This document shows, one piece after another, positions 1-10,071 of a stretch of 64,000 nucleotides of DNA. Within the stretch, counting starts at the first letter, position 1. The number at the start of each line of letters is the position of its first letter. Both the position numbers and the translations under genes were made by a program. Location of the stretch: contig CACYAW010000003.1 of assembly GCA_902772455.1 (NCBI GenBank), positions 1-64,000 on the forward strand, given 5' to 3'. The notes under the pieces were generated by a model. That model had not been told where the DNA came from, searched no databases, and saw nothing but the letters and a program-made list of their open reading frames with translations. The stretch is from an uncultured Bacteroidales bacterium (GTDB lineage Bacteria > Bacteroidota > Bacteroidia > Bacteroidales > Muribaculaceae).

Positions 1-20
1 ATCAAATCACGGTTAAAAGG

Positions 21-49
21 AAAGAGCCCGGTGCAATACCGAACTCTTT
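21..49 (-). terminator. Terminator-like hairpin at left edge
   Basis: AAAGAG (21-26) pairs with CTCTTT (44-49), and CGGT (29-32) pairs with ACCG (38-41), with a 2x2 internal loop and a 5-nt apical loop. On the minus strand the stem is followed by CCTTTTAA, which is a weak T-tract. The gene it would serve is not identifiable from this window. Confidence 0.4.
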
Positions 50-174
50 ACTCTTAAATCAATAACGTTTAACCCGTCCAACTTTTTGGGGTCACTTCAT
101 TCAATGATTACGAATTCTTTTGCCGCGTATACATTTGGATGAAATGGATGAAATGAACGAAACTGCTGTCGGCG

Positions 175-204
175 GGTTAGGCTTTAGGTTTTAGGCTTTA
201 GGGG
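175..204. repeat. Short imperfect TTTAGG-type tandem repeat
   Basis: The stretch reads as alternating TTAGGC / TTTAGGT units upstream of dxr. It belongs to a loose family of A/T-rich intergenic arrays seen at seven or more places in this window (1473, 3017, 10024, 28796, 35027, 38885, 38945). Confidence 0.7.
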
Positions 205-320
205 GCGCTAGTATCAATGCGGATGGCCTTATTTGGCTTGTTAAATTTGTGTAATTCGTGGTTGAGGCATTGTCATGTAGGAAATTTGCAGTATCTTCGC
301 AGTTTGTAATAAAAAGAAGT

Positions 321-1490
321 ATGAGAGAGACCAGACGAAATATCGCGGTGCTGGGCAGCACGGGGTCCATTGGGCGGCAGACGCTCGACATCATCGCCGA
401 GTATCCCGACCTGTTCAATGCCTGGCTGCTGGTGGCCCGCAGCAGCGCTGACCTGCTGATTGCGCAGGCACGGCTGATGAGTCCACACATGGTCATCATT
501 GCCGACGAGCAGTACTATGAGTACGTGCGCGATGCCCTGGAGGGCACCGGCATCGAAGTGGCTACAGGCAGTGCTGCCATCGCACAGGCCGTCACAGCGC
601 CCGAAATTGACACTGTGGTGACCGCTATGGTGGGCTACAGCGGACTGGAATCGACGATTGCCGCCATCGGTGCAGGCAAACGCATTGCCCTGGCCAACAA
701 GGAGACCCTGGTGGTGGCGGGCGAACTGATTGACAGCCTGTTGAAGAAATCGACAAGCGTGCTCTATCCCGTGGACAGCGAGCATGGCGCCTTCTACCAG
801 TGTCTGGTGGGCGAGCGCATGCAGGACGTGGAAAAACTGTGGCTGACGGCCTCAGGCGGTCCCTTCCGCACCCTGCCCAAGGAGCAACTGGCCACCGTTA
901 CCGCTGCCGACGCCCTCAAGCATCCCAACTGGTCGATGGGTGCCAAAATCACCATCGACTCGGCCACGATGATGAACAAGGGCTTTGAGATGATCGAGGC
1001 GCGATGGCTGTTTGGCGTGATGCCCGACGACATCGAAATCGTGGTGCACCCGCAAAGCATCATCCATTCGATGGTGGCCTTCAAGGACGGCTCGGTGAAG
1101 GCACAACTGGGCTTGCCCGACATGCACCTGCCCATCCGCTACGCCCTGGGGCTGCCCGACGGCCGCCTGGCGAGCGACTGCCGCAAGATGACCATCGAGG
1201 ACATGGCGAACCTGACACTGGAGCGCCCCGACTTCGACAAATTCCCGCTGCTGGGCACGGCTTATGCCGCCGCACGCACTGGCGGCACGGCTCCCTGTGT
1301 GATGAATGCCGCCAACGAGATTGCCGTGGCCGCCTTCCTGCAGGACAAAATCCGCTTCACCGACATTTACCGCATTATCGACACTACCATGGCTCAGGCT
1401 CGTCTTGTCAAGCGGCCCACTTATGACGACTATGTGGCCAGCAACGACGAAGCCCGCGCTATCGCCACACAACTAATCACTAAAAACTAA
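321..1490 (+). CDS. dxr: 1-deoxy-D-xylulose 5-phosphate reductoisomerase
   Basis: Dxr (IspC) performs the NADPH-dependent rearrangement and reduction of DXP to 2-C-methyl-D-erythritol 4-phosphate, the committed step of the non-mevalonate isoprenoid pathway in the cytosol. The 389-residue protein has the usual family length. The NADPH-binding loop GSTGSIG lies at residues 12-18, ANKET at 125-129, the metal-binding DSEH at 152-155, the flexible-loop HPNWSMG at 201-207 and MMNKGFEMIEA at 217-227. I chose the ATG at 321 because it sits just before the nucleotide-binding strand, follows the purine-rich AAAAAGAAG, and the frame upstream has no conserved sequence. rseP follows 25 bp downstream, a linkage common in bacteria. 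The last codons run into an ACTAAAA repeat, so the C-terminal tail TKN may come from the repeat. Confidence 0.97.
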   Translation: MRETRRNIAVLGSTGSIGRQTLDIIAEYPDLFNAWLLVARSSADLLIAQARLMSPHMVIIADEQYYEYVRDALEGTGIEVATGSAAIAQAVTAPEIDTVVTAMVGYSGLESTIAAIGAGKRIALANKETLVVAGELIDSLLKKSTSVLYPVDSEHGAFYQCLVGERMQDVEKLWLTASGGPFRTLPKEQLATVTAADALKHPNWSMGAKITIDSATMMNKGFEMIEARWLFGVMPDDIEIVVHPQSIIHSMVAFKDGSVKAQLGLPDMHLPIRYALGLPDGRLASDCRKMTIEDMANLTLERPDFDKFPLLGTAYAAARTGGTAPCVMNAANEIAVAAFLQDKIRFTDIYRIIDTTMAQARLVKRPTYDDYVASNDEARAIATQLITKN

Positions 1491-1511
1491 CAACTAAAAA
1501 CTAAAAACTCA
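1473..1511. repeat. ACTAAAA-type tandem repeat at the dxr 3' end
   Basis: Imperfect copies of ACTAAAAACTAAC fill the dxr stop region and the dxr-rseP spacer. The dxr stop codon TAA lies inside the array. Confidence 0.75.
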
Positions 1512-1515
1512 ATTA

Positions 1516-3012
1516 ATGAGCGCTACACTGATAAAAACGCTTGAATTCTTTCTGGCTTTGGGCATCCTGGTGATGATCCATGAGTTCGGACACTACTTCT
1601 TTGCCCGCGTGTTTGGCGTGTGGGTAGAGAAATTCTACATGTTTTTCAATCCCTGGCTGTCCATCGTCAAGTGGAAACCGGGCAAGTATGTCAAGTGGTT
1701 CTCACATGGCAACGAGATGGGCGCCATGGAAACGCCCGTCGAGAGACAAATCGAAGGCCGGGAAGTGAAAAAAATTGAATCCACCGAAGCAAAGAAAGCA
1801 AAACAAACAGTAGAGGATGCTCCTAACGAGGACAAGCGGTCGTGGCGTGTCACCGAGTATGGCATCGGCTGGCTGCCCCTGGGCGGCTATTGCTCCATTG
1901 CCGGCATGATCGACGAGTCGATGAACACCGAGGCCATGAAGCAGCCCGCCAAGCCCTACGAATTCCGCAGTAAGCCCGCATGGCAACGCCTGTTGATCAT
2001 GCTGGGCGGCGTGCTGTTCAATTTCCTGCTCGCTGTCATCATCTATGCAGGAATCGTCTATGCCGAGGGTGAACAGTTCATCAACTTCACCGATGCCACC
2101 GAGGGTATGGAGTTCTGCGACAGCGCTCACAAGGCGGGCTTTGTTGACGGTGACATCCCCTTGACGGCCGACGGCAGGAAGCTGAGCTACGTCAACGGCG
2201 AGGACCTGAACGCTATGCTCACGGCCCATCAGGTGACCGTGCTGCGCAATCACCGTGATACCGTCACCATCACTTTGCCCAAGGATTTCATCTTCCAGGC
2301 CAACAATGACGCTGAGGCTGGCCAAGCATTCATGGTCTACCGCTTGCCCGTTGTCGTGTCACAGACCCAACCACGAATGGGTGGTGAGAAAGCCGGTCTG
2401 CAGGCAGGCGACCGCATGGTGGCCGTCAACGGCACTCCAACACCCAGTTACACCGAATTCACCGCGGCACTGGAGCAGTACAAAGGCAAGAACGTGACCC
2501 TGCAGTACCAGCGTAACGGACAAACGCTCACCGCGACCAACGTGCCCATTGACGGAGACGGCAAGCTGGGCATCCTGCTTACCGATCCCACCAAGATCTA
2601 TCACACCACCGTCAAGAACTATAACATTCTGCAATCCATTCCCCGCGGAATCCAGATGGGCTGGAACAAGATGGTGACCTATGTCAAGCAGCTCAAACTC
2701 ATCTTCACCCCGCAAGGTGCCCAGAGCCTGGGTGGATTCGGCACCATCGGCAGCATCTTCCCGCCGACGTGGAACTGGGTTGATTTCTGGAACATTACCG
2801 CTTTCATTTCGGTCATCCTGGCCGTGATGAACGTCCTGCCCATTCCCGCCCTTGACGGCGGCCACGTGATGTTCCTGCTGTATGAAATGATTACCCGCCG
2901 CCAGCCCAGCCTCAAATTTCTGGAGCGGGCACAAACGGTGGGCATGGCCCTGCTGATTGCCCTGCTGCTGTTTGCCAACGGCAACGACATCTATAGATTC
3001 TTCTTTAAATAA
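1516..3012 (+). CDS. rseP: RseP-type site-2 intramembrane zinc protease
   Basis: RseP cleaves membrane-embedded substrates, classically anti-sigma factors and signal-peptide remnants, inside the inner membrane. The 498-residue protein has HEFGH (HExxH) at residues 22-26 in the first membrane segment and the third zinc-ligand motif LDG at 446-448 near the C-terminus. PDZ-like sequence lies between them, for example GEKAGLQAGDRMVAVNG in the second PDZ. A charged Lys/Glu-rich segment at about residues 70-105 sits between the first and second membrane regions, and I infer it is a loop. The protein is a little longer than the E. coli form (about 450). It follows dxr closely and is probably cotranscribed with it. 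No anti-sigma factor gene is seen in the window, so the substrate is unknown. Confidence 0.95.
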   Translation: MSATLIKTLEFFLALGILVMIHEFGHYFFARVFGVWVEKFYMFFNPWLSIVKWKPGKYVKWFSHGNEMGAMETPVERQIEGREVKKIESTEAKKAKQTVEDAPNEDKRSWRVTEYGIGWLPLGGYCSIAGMIDESMNTEAMKQPAKPYEFRSKPAWQRLLIMLGGVLFNFLLAVIIYAGIVYAEGEQFINFTDATEGMEFCDSAHKAGFVDGDIPLTADGRKLSYVNGEDLNAMLTAHQVTVLRNHRDTVTITLPKDFIFQANNDAEAGQAFMVYRLPVVVSQTQPRMGGEKAGLQAGDRMVAVNGTPTPSYTEFTAALEQYKGKNVTLQYQRNGQTLTATNVPIDGDGKLGILLTDPTKIYHTTVKNYNILQSIPRGIQMGWNKMVTYVKQLKLIFTPQGAQSLGGFGTIGSIFPPTWNWVDFWNITAFISVILAVMNVLPIPALDGGHVMFLLYEMITRRQPSLKFLERAQTVGMALLIALLLFANGNDIYRFFFK

Positions 3013-3016
3013 ACAC

Positions 3017-3086
3017 TCTAGAAAATCTAGAATATCTAGATTAACTAGAAACTAAAAACTAAAAAACTAGAAACTAGAAACTAAAA
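3017..3086. repeat. CTAGAAACTAAAA-type tandem repeat with TCTAGA palindromes
   Basis: The whole rseP-rlmI spacer is made of TCTAGA and AACTAAAA/AACTAGAA copies. It includes a perfect 8-bp inverted repeat, AATCTAGA (3024-3031) and TCTAGATT (3035-3042), with a 3-nt loop. No promoter consensus is visible in it. Confidence 0.8.
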
Positions 3087-3088
3087 TA

Positions 3089-4270
3089 ATGACCTATAAG
3101 ACCGTAACCCTCAAGCGCGGCAAGGAAGATTCCCTGCAACGTTTCCATCCCTGGGTGTTCTCGGGTGCCATTGCCGCGGCCGACGATACCATCGATGAAG
3201 GCGACTTGGTGACCGTCTATTCCCACGACGGAACACCTATCGGCAACGGACACTCCCAGATCGGGAGCATTGCCGTGAGAATGCTCACGTTTGACGACAC
3301 GGCCATCGACGAGGCCTTCTTCGAGAAACGGCTCAACGATGCCTACCGGATGCGTCAGGCATTAGGATTGCAGCGTGAGGACAACAATGCCTATCGCCTG
3401 GTGCACGGCGAGGGTGACTTCCTGCCAGGGCTGGTGGTGGACATCTATGGCCCCACGGCCGTGATGCAGGCCCATTCGCCCGGCATGCACTTCGCCCGCA
3501 ACATCATTGCCCAAGCATTGGTCAAGCTGCCTGGAGTGCGCAACGTCTATTACAAGAGCGAGACCACCCTGCCCTACAAGGCCCACCTCGACCCCGTGAA
3601 CGATTACATTGTGGGAGGCATGGAGACCGATGAGGCACTGGAGAACGGCCTGCGCTTCCACGTTGATTGGCTCAAGGGCCAAAAGACGGGATTCTTTGTC
3701 GATCAGCGCGAAAACCGCCGTTTGCTGGAGCACTACAGCCCAGGACGACGGGTGCTGAACATGTTCTGCTATACGGGAGGTTTCTCGGTTTATGCCCTGC
3801 GTGGCGGCGCCGAATTGGTTCATTCTGTGGACAGTTCGGCCAAGGCCGTAAGGCTTACCGATGACAACGTGGCACTGAATTTCGCCCCTGAGGACGGCCG
3901 CCACAAATCCTTTGCCGAGGATGCCTTCAAGTTCCTCGACAATATGGAAAAGGATGCCTATGACCTGATTATTCTGGACCCGCCCGCGTTTGCCAAGCAC
4001 AAGAGCGCCTTGCGCAATGCGCTGGTGGGATACCGCCGCCTGAACGCCAAGGCACTGGAGAAGATCGCTCCCGGCAGCATCCTGTTCACTTTTTCCTGCT
4101 CACAGGCGGTGAACAAGGATCAGTTCCGCTTGGCAGTGTTCAGCGCAGCAGCCCAGACGCGCCGCAAGGTGCGCATCCTGCACCAGCTCACCCAACCCGC
4201 AGACCATCCCATCAACATCTATCACCCCGAGGGCGAATACCTGAAGGGCCTGGTCCTGTATGTTGAATAA
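3089..4270 (+). CDS. rlmI: RlmI-like 23S rRNA cytosine-C5 methyltransferase
   Basis: The family uses S-adenosylmethionine to methylate a 23S rRNA cytosine (C1962 in E. coli) to 5-methylcytosine. The 393-residue protein has an N-terminal PUA RNA-binding domain (about 1-75, with RFHPWVFSGA at 19-28) and a Rossmann methyltransferase domain. Conserved elements are QKTGFFVDQRENR at 198-210, the SAM-binding NMFCYTGGF at 224-232, LDPPAFAKHK at 296-305 and the nucleophilic cysteine in FTFSCSQA (C337). Length and domain order match RlmI. RlmK/RlmL C-terminal modules share this fold, but the full-length match with a PUA domain favours RlmI. The upstream spacer is entirely repeat sequence. Confidence 0.92.
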   Translation: MTYKTVTLKRGKEDSLQRFHPWVFSGAIAAADDTIDEGDLVTVYSHDGTPIGNGHSQIGSIAVRMLTFDDTAIDEAFFEKRLNDAYRMRQALGLQREDNNAYRLVHGEGDFLPGLVVDIYGPTAVMQAHSPGMHFARNIIAQALVKLPGVRNVYYKSETTLPYKAHLDPVNDYIVGGMETDEALENGLRFHVDWLKGQKTGFFVDQRENRRLLEHYSPGRRVLNMFCYTGGFSVYALRGGAELVHSVDSSAKAVRLTDDNVALNFAPEDGRHKSFAEDAFKFLDNMEKDAYDLIILDPPAFAKHKSALRNALVGYRRLNAKALEKIAPGSILFTFSCSQAVNKDQFRLAVFSAAAQTRRKVRILHQLTQPADHPINIYHPEGEYLKGLVLYVE

Positions 4271-4318
4271 TGAACATAAACACTAACAATTTTAGATAAA
4301 CGTAAACAAAACGACAAA

Positions 4319-4765
4319 ATGAAAAAATTTTCTATCCTTATTGCAGCCTTGGCAATGATGGCCATGACCGCATGTAACGAGAAGGCAGCAAATGGTGACA
4401 TCCAGAATGCCAATGAGGCCACCAAAACCGAACAGGTAGCTAAAGATGGCGTTAAAGCCAGTAAAATGGAGCCCATGGAGAAACCCAAGCCCACTGAAGA
4501 CGGCAAGGACCACACCGTAGCCCAGTTCAACACCAAGGAGTATCAGGTGACTGTTGAAAACCTGGCCGACGGAACCTACCGCGTGAGCCTGGCCAAGGAC
4601 GGAAAGAACGAGCAGGTCTATGAGACCAAGAACTGCCGCATCCAGGGTGATGGATATCTGATGCAGACCGCTGACGGTAAGAACATCCTCATCAATGGCA
4701 AGGACGGCAAAATCGTCATCCTGAACAAGAAAGAGATTCTTTATAAAGGAAGCTCGGAGCAATAA
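4319..4765 (+). CDS. Small predicted lipoprotein, unknown function
   Basis: I do not recognise a family. The 148-residue protein starts with a lipoprotein signal peptide (MKKFSILIAALAMMAMTAC, with the lipobox cysteine at residue 19), so it should be lipid-anchored in the envelope. After a polar linker rich in Lys, Glu and Ala (about 20-70), residues 75-148 look like a compact beta-rich domain with repeated short strands ending in KDGKIVILNKKEIL. This resembles a small beta-sandwich or barrel, but that is a guess. It sits 48 bp after rlmI and 40 bp before the dipeptidyl peptidase gene and may be cotranscribed with both. Confidence 0.75.
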   Translation: MKKFSILIAALAMMAMTACNEKAANGDIQNANEATKTEQVAKDGVKASKMEPMEKPKPTEDGKDHTVAQFNTKEYQVTVENLADGTYRVSLAKDGKNEQVYETKNCRIQGDGYLMQTADGKNILINGKDGKIVILNKKEILYKGSSEQ

Positions 4766-4805
4766 TCCTTAGGGCTTTGACAACAGTAAACAGACTTATC
4801 ACAAT

Positions 4806-6803
4806 ATGAAGAAAACAATTCTCGCCGTCATCGTGGCGGCACTTGCTACGTCAGCTATGGCACAGAACAGCAACTTCAACTATAATGTTGACCGCTTTGC
4901 CGACATCGAGGTGCTCCGCTACCAGGTGCCTGGTTTTGAGGACCTCTCGCTCCAGCAGAAGGAGCTCGTGTATTACCTCACCGAGGCTGCCCTCAACGGC
5001 CGCGACATCCTGTTTGACCAGAACTGCAAATACAACCTGATGGTGCGCACGACCCTTGAGGACATCTACCGCAACTATAAGGGCAACAAGAACGATAAGG
5101 ACTACCAGGCATTCGTCAAATATCTGAAGCAAGTATGGTTTGGAAACGGCATCCATCACCACTACTCGATGGATAAGTTCATTCCCGAATTCTCCAAGAA
5201 TTTCTTCGACAAGCAATTCGCTGCCCTGCCTGGCGCCAAGGACCGTGAAGCAGAAAAGAAGGTGCTGGACCGCGTCATCTTTGACCGTGATTTCATGGCC
5301 AAGCGCGTCAACCAGGCTGACGGACAGGACCTGATTCTCACGTCTGCCTGCAACATGTATGAGGGCGTGACCCAGAAGGAAGTGGAGGATTTCTACAACA
5401 ACCTGAAGGACACCACCGACCTGACTCCCATCTCGTGGGGCTTGAACTGCAAGGTGGTGAAGCGCAACGGCAAGGTCACCGAGGAGCCTTACAAGGTGGG
5501 CGGCCTCTACAGCAAGGCCATCGAGAAAATCGTCTACTGGCTCCAGAAGGCTGCCACCGTGGCCGAGAACGAGGGCCAGCGTGCCTACATCAACGAGCTC
5601 ATCAAGTTCTACCAGACCGGTTCGTTGAAAACCTTCGACGACTACAGCATCATGTGGGCCGAAGAGACCCAGAGCGACGTGGATTTCATCAACGGCTTTA
5701 TTGAGAGCTATGGTGACCCCCTGGGCATGACCGGTTCATGGGAAGGTATGGTCAATTTCAAGGACAAAGCCGCTTCGCGCCGCTCCAAGCTCATCAGCGA
5801 CAATGCTCAGTATTTCGAGAGCAACTCGCCTGTTGACGACCGCTTCAAGAAGAAAAACGTGAAGGGCGTGAGCGCCAAGGTCATCACCGCTGCCATCCTG
5901 GCTGGTGACAGCTATCCCTCGACACCCATCGGCATCAACCTGCCCAACAGCAACTGGATCCGTGCCGCTCACGGTTCAAAATCGGTTTCTATCGACAACA
6001 TCACCGACGCTTATAATAAGGTGGCTGCCGGTACCGGCTTCAACGAGGAGTTTGCCTACAGCAACGAGGAGGTGGAGCTGATGAAGAAGTATCTCGACAT
6101 CGCCGACGCTCTGCATACCGACCTGCACGAGTGCCTGGGCCATGCCTCGGGCCAACTGCTGCCCGGCGTTGACCAGGATGCCCTTAAGGCTTATGGCTCG
6201 TCGCTGGAGGAAGGCCGTGCCGACCTGTTCGCCCTCTATTATCTGGCCGATCCCAAGCTCGTTGAACTGGGCATCTTCCCCAACATGGACACCTACAAGG
6301 CCGAGTACTACAAGTATATCATGAACGGCCTGATGACCCAGCTGACCCGCATCGTGCCGGGTAAGGACATCGAGGAGGCCCACATGCGCAACCGCAAGTT
6401 CATCAGCGAGTGGTGCTACCAGCATGGCAAGAAGGACAACGTCATCGAGTATGTGAAGCGCGACGGCAAGACCTATGTCCGCATTAACGACTACCAGAAG
6501 CTGCGTGGCCTGTTCGCCCAGCTGCTGGCTGAAGTGCAGCGCATCAAGAGCGAAGGCGACTACGAGGCTGGACGCCTGCTGGTGGAGACCTACGGTGTGA
6601 AGGTAGATCCCGAAATCCACAAGGAAGTGCTTGCCCGTTACGAGGGTCTGAACATCGCCCCCTACAAGGGCTTTGTGAACCCCATCTACACCCCCGTGTA
6701 TGACAAGAACGGCAAACTCATCGATGTGAAAGTTTCCTACACCGAGGGTTATATTGACCAAATGTTGCGTTACGGCCAGGACTATTCTCCCCTGACGCAC
6801 TAA
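4806..6803 (+). CDS. M49-family dipeptidyl peptidase III, secreted
   Basis: Members of M49 release dipeptides from the N-terminus of short peptides using one zinc ion. The 665-residue protein begins with a Sec signal peptide (cleavage after SAMAQ, about residue 20), so it should act in the periplasm or outside the cell. The zinc motif of this family, HExxxH, is present as HECLGH at residues 441-446, and the second motif EEGRAD is at 468-473. These two motifs in this spacing identify M49 rather than thermolysin-like peptidases. There is no lipobox. A 33-bp gap to lptG suggests cotranscription but no obvious functional link. The likely role is peptide breakdown for amino-acid nutrition. Confidence 0.92.
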   Translation: MKKTILAVIVAALATSAMAQNSNFNYNVDRFADIEVLRYQVPGFEDLSLQQKELVYYLTEAALNGRDILFDQNCKYNLMVRTTLEDIYRNYKGNKNDKDYQAFVKYLKQVWFGNGIHHHYSMDKFIPEFSKNFFDKQFAALPGAKDREAEKKVLDRVIFDRDFMAKRVNQADGQDLILTSACNMYEGVTQKEVEDFYNNLKDTTDLTPISWGLNCKVVKRNGKVTEEPYKVGGLYSKAIEKIVYWLQKAATVAENEGQRAYINELIKFYQTGSLKTFDDYSIMWAEETQSDVDFINGFIESYGDPLGMTGSWEGMVNFKDKAASRRSKLISDNAQYFESNSPVDDRFKKKNVKGVSAKVITAAILAGDSYPSTPIGINLPNSNWIRAAHGSKSVSIDNITDAYNKVAAGTGFNEEFAYSNEEVELMKKYLDIADALHTDLHECLGHASGQLLPGVDQDALKAYGSSLEEGRADLFALYYLADPKLVELGIFPNMDTYKAEYYKYIMNGLMTQLTRIVPGKDIEEAHMRNRKFISEWCYQHGKKDNVIEYVKRDGKTYVRINDYQKLRGLFAQLLAEVQRIKSEGDYEAGRLLVETYGVKVDPEIHKEVLARYEGLNIAPYKGFVNPIYTPVYDKNGKLIDVKVSYTEGYIDQMLRYGQDYSPLTH

Positions 6804-6836
6804 TATTCAACCAATTTCACCTTATCCGACAGACAG

Positions 6837-8792
6837 ATGCTGAAGGTCAAACGATTATATACATTTATTTTATCCAGGTTCCTGCCACGGTTCCTGATGA
6901 CCTTCTGCATCTGCCTGTTTATCGTCATCATGCAGTTCCTGTGGAAATACATCGATGAGCTGGTGGGTAAGGGACTAAGCATCGGAATCATTGGCGAGCT
7001 GTTTTTCCATGCCGCATTGTCGCTGTTACCGCTGGCATTGCCGCTGAGCATCCTGCTGGCTGCGCTGATGACCTTTGGTGACCTGGGTGAGCATGTGGAG
7101 CTGACGGCCTTGAAGTCGTCAGGCATCTCGCTCACGACCATCATGAAGCCCATCGCCATCTTGATGGTATTTGTCGCTATCGGCGCGTTCTTTTTTATGA
7201 ACAACGCCCTGCCCAAGTCCCAAGTGAAGATGTGGACCCTGCTGTTCTCGATGCGGCAGACGTCCCCCACCCTCGACATCCCAGAAGGAACTGTGTATAG
7301 CCAGATTCCAGGCTATAATATTTACGTCAAGCGCAAGGACAAAGAGCGTGACATGCTCTATAACCTGCTCATCTATGACGTGTCGTCTAGCAATATGTAC
7401 CCGCGCATCGTTGTTGCCGATTCCGGACGCTTGTCAATGACCGAGGACAAGCAGAGCCTAGTGCTCACACTTTTCAAGGGTGCATGGTATGAACAGATGA
7501 GTTCAGGAGGTGGAGTGAACGGCATGAGTGGTGACCTGTATCGCCGTGAAACCTTCCATGACAAGGAAATCCTGATACCCTATGATGCCAACTTCACGCG
7601 CATGGACGATGAGACCATGAGATCACAATATGTGGGTAAGGACATCTCCGAGCTGAGGCAAACCATTGATTCAGTGAATTTGAAGGTGGATTCGGCTGCA
7701 AGTGTCCTACTGGCACGGTTACGAACGCAACCCGTGTGCGGCATGCCCATCCAGCGCACCACATTCAAGAATGGCGTTCCCATCACCGAGCCTGTTCATG
7801 AAGTGGCCATGGACAAGCCTATCGACATTAACAAGGCCATCAAGGAATTGCCCCCCTCTGAGCAGCAGCAAATCATCAATCATGCAATGATGAAAGCGTC
7901 CAATGCCATGCAGGACCTGCAATTCCAGGGTTATACCATCAGTGACGATAATTTTGTCATCAGACGCCACCAGATCGAATTGATGAAGAAGTTCACCCTA
8001 TCGTTGGCTTGTCTCATCTTCTTCTTTATCGGTGCCCCGCTGGGCGCCATCATCCGCAAGGGCGGACTGGGTATGCCCATCGTAGTGTCGGTGATGATGT
8101 TCATCGTTTATTATGTTATCGACAATATGGGCTATAAGTTGGCGCGTGACGGACGCTGGGAGGTATGGCAGGGCATGTGGCTCAGCTCGGCGATACTGTT
8201 ACCCCTGGGCATATTCCTGACCAAGAAGGCCGTCAATGACTCGGCAGTATTCAATCCCGATGCGTGGCTCAATATCCTGCGCCGCTTCACCGGCCTGCAT
8301 CAGACCCGCAAGCTGGAAGCCAAGGAAGTGATTATCAACGAAGTCCAAACCGATGAGGCCATCGATATGATTCAGGCACTTAAGGCTTCCTGCCAACAAT
8401 TCCTTGACACCAATCCCGCCAAGCAAGGGTATCTGGATTACTGGCAGCGTGGCTATGACAAGAATGCCATAAAATCTCTCTCACAACAAGTTGACAATAT
8501 GGTTGACTATCTCTCCAACTCACGCGACCAGATGGTGCTCAACAAGGCAATGGACTACCCTGTTATCCGTCAATTGCTCACCTATCACCCCACATCCAAC
8601 AAGCCCGTTGGTACAGCCATTGCTGCGCTGTTCCCCATCGGACTGCCGGCCTGGCTAGTGGGATTAAGACACCAAAAGAACCTTAGACGTGATGTCAATC
8701 TTACCATAAAAACCTGTGACCAGCTGGTCGCCATCTTCAACGGCGAATATAGCCGTGAGATGGAATATAATGATACCGTTAACAACAACTGA
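6837..8792 (+). CDS. lptG: LptF/LptG-family lipopolysaccharide export permease
   Basis: YjgP/YjgQ (LptF/LptG) proteins are the membrane permeases of the ABC transporter that extracts LPS from the inner membrane and passes it to LptC and LptA. The 651-residue protein has hydrophobic segments near residues 15-35, 55-85 and 100-125, a large periplasmic domain (about 130-370), then three more segments beginning with [27 protein letters not shown] at about 385. This motif is diagnostic. A C-terminal cytosolic extension of roughly 170 residues makes it much longer than E. coli LptG (about 360), as is usual in Bacteroidales. The partner ATPase LptB is encoded at 33583. LptF cannot be excluded as the orthologue. 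Confidence 0.9.
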   Translation: MLKVKRLYTFILSRFLPRFLMTFCICLFIVIMQFLWKYIDELVGKGLSIGIIGELFFHAALSLLPLALPLSILLAALMTFGDLGEHVELTALKSSGISLTTIMKPIAILMVFVAIGAFFFMNNALPKSQVKMWTLLFSMRQTSPTLDIPEGTVYSQIPGYNIYVKRKDKERDMLYNLLIYDVSSSNMYPRIVVADSGRLSMTEDKQSLVLTLFKGAWYEQMSSGGGVNGMSGDLYRRETFHDKEILIPYDANFTRMDDETMRSQYVGKDISELRQTIDSVNLKVDSAASVLLARLRTQPVCGMPIQRTTFKNGVPITEPVHEVAMDKPIDINKAIKELPPSEQQQIINHAMMKASNAMQDLQFQGYTISDDNFVIRRHQIELMKKFTLSLACLIFFFIGAPLGAIIRKGGLGMPIVVSVMMFIVYYVIDNMGYKLARDGRWEVWQGMWLSSAILLPLGIFLTKKAVNDSAVFNPDAWLNILRRFTGLHQTRKLEAKEVIINEVQTDEAIDMIQALKASCQQFLDTNPAKQGYLDYWQRGYDKNAIKSLSQQVDNMVDYLSNSRDQMVLNKAMDYPVIRQLLTYHPTSNKPVGTAIAALFPIGLPAWLVGLRHQKNLRRDVNLTIKTCDQLVAIFNGEYSREMEYNDTVNNN

Positions 8793-8817
8793 AACTGAAA
8801 ATCCATCACTTTCAATC

Positions 8818-10029
8818 ATGGAAGAAATCAAACTGAATACAATTGATGAGGCTGTGGAACAGCTAAAACGCGGCGAATTTGTCATCGTGGTCGATGATGA
8901 GGATCGCGAGAACGAAGGCGACTTTATCATTGCCGCCGAGAAGATTACCGAGGAGAAAGTAAACTTCATGCTGCGCGAGGGGCGCGGTGTGTTGTGCGCA
9001 CCCGTCACAGCCCAGCGTTGCCACGAGCTCGACTTGAACATGCAGGTCGATGACAACACCTCGATGCTGGGCACCCCGTTCACTGTGACCATTGACCTGC
9101 TTGAGGGTTGCACCACAGGCGTGTCGATGCATGACCGCGCAATGACCATACGTGCACTGGCAAACCCCGACAGCAAGCCGTCAGACTTTGGCCGTCCCGG
9201 ACATATCAACCCCCTGCGTGCCGTTGATAAAGGTGTGCTCAAGCGTGCAGGCCATACCGAAGCCTCCATTGACCTGATGCGCATAGCAGGACTCTATCCT
9301 GCCGCCGCTCTGATTGAAATCATCAATCCTGACGGCACGATGGCCCGTCTGCCACAACTGATGGAAGTGGCCAAAAAGTTCAATATGCCCATCATCACCA
9401 TCAAGGACCTGATTGCCTACCGCCTGCGCACCGAACGCATTGTCGAGGTAGGTGACGAGGTGGACTTGCCCACCCAGTACGGCCATTTCAAGCTTATTCC
9501 TTTCCGCCAACTCAACAACGGGCTGGAACACATTGCCCTCATCAAGGGTGAATGGAAAGCCGATGAGCCCCTGCTTGTGCGCATGCATTCGTCATGTGCC
9601 ACTGGCGACATATTCGGATCGATGCGCTGCGAGTGCGGCGAACAGCTGCACCTGGCGATGCAGATGATCGAAAAAGAAGGCAAAGGCGTGCTGGTATATA
9701 TGAACCAGGAAGGACGAGGCATCGGGCTGATGAACAAAATCAAAGCCTATAAGTTGCAGGAACGCGGAATGGACACCGTTGACGCCAATGTGCACTTGGG
9801 CTTCAAGCCTGATGAACGCGACTATGGCGTGGGTGCTAATATCCTGCGCATCTTGGGCGTGAGCAAAATGCGCCTGATGACCAACAATCCCGTGAAACGC
9901 GTGGGCCTCGAAAGCTATGGGCTTGAAGTTGTGGAGAACGTGCCACTGGAAGTGACGCCCAACCAATATAACGAATTCTACATGCACACCAAGAAAGTGC
10001 GCATGGGACATGATTTACATAAGGTCTAG
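8818..10029 (+). CDS. ribBA: RibBA: DHBP synthase / GTP cyclohydrolase II
   Basis: This bifunctional enzyme supplies both riboflavin precursors: the N-terminal half makes 3,4-dihydroxy-2-butanone 4-phosphate from ribulose 5-phosphate, and the C-terminal half opens GTP. In the 403-residue protein the DHBP synthase motif [11 protein letters not shown] lies at 26-36, with [10 protein letters not shown] further on. The cyclohydrolase zinc ligands are Cys260, Cys271 and Cys273 in [16 protein letters not shown], followed by NQEGRGIGL. Both halves look intact. I chose the ATG at 8818 because the conserved N-terminus begins there; a longer frame upstream would overlap the lptG end. No FMN riboswitch fits in the 25-bp spacer to lptG, so expression probably follows the upstream operon. 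Confidence 0.97.
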   Translation: MEEIKLNTIDEAVEQLKRGEFVIVVDDEDRENEGDFIIAAEKITEEKVNFMLREGRGVLCAPVTAQRCHELDLNMQVDDNTSMLGTPFTVTIDLLEGCTTGVSMHDRAMTIRALANPDSKPSDFGRPGHINPLRAVDKGVLKRAGHTEASIDLMRIAGLYPAAALIEIINPDGTMARLPQLMEVAKKFNMPIITIKDLIAYRLRTERIVEVGDEVDLPTQYGHFKLIPFRQLNNGLEHIALIKGEWKADEPLLVRMHSSCATGDIFGSMRCECGEQLHLAMQMIEKEGKGVLVYMNQEGRGIGLMNKIKAYKLQERGMDTVDANVHLGFKPDERDYGVGANILRILGVSKMRLMTNNPVKRVGLESYGLEVVENVPLEVTPNQYNEFYMHTKKVRMGHDLHKV

Positions 10030-10070
10030 GGTCCAGGGCTTAGGGCTTAGAGCTTAGGGCTTAGAGAGGA
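10024..10070. repeat. GGGCTTAG-type tandem repeat after ribBA
   Basis: About five imperfect copies of GGGCTTAGAGCTTAG fill the gap between ribBA and the HD-domain gene, starting at the ribBA stop codon. Confidence 0.8.
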
Positions 10071-10071
10071 T

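Larger units (their letters stand above)
1..320. other. Intergenic region at left edge
   Basis: No convincing gene is present before dxr. The stretch holds a terminator-like inverted repeat at 21-49 and a short TTTAGG-type repeat at 175-204. A TAcaTTTG string at 130-137 resembles a Bacteroides -7 element but has no TTTG at the right distance upstream. Nearer to dxr, TAtcTTcG at 292-299 is a one-mismatch -7 candidate. The open frame running into dxr from about 258 lacks any conserved residues ahead of the dxr start. Confidence 0.6.

Noticed and set aside
8793..8817. FMN riboswitch ahead of ribBA
   Set aside because: The spacer to lptG is only 25 bp, far too short for the aptamer.
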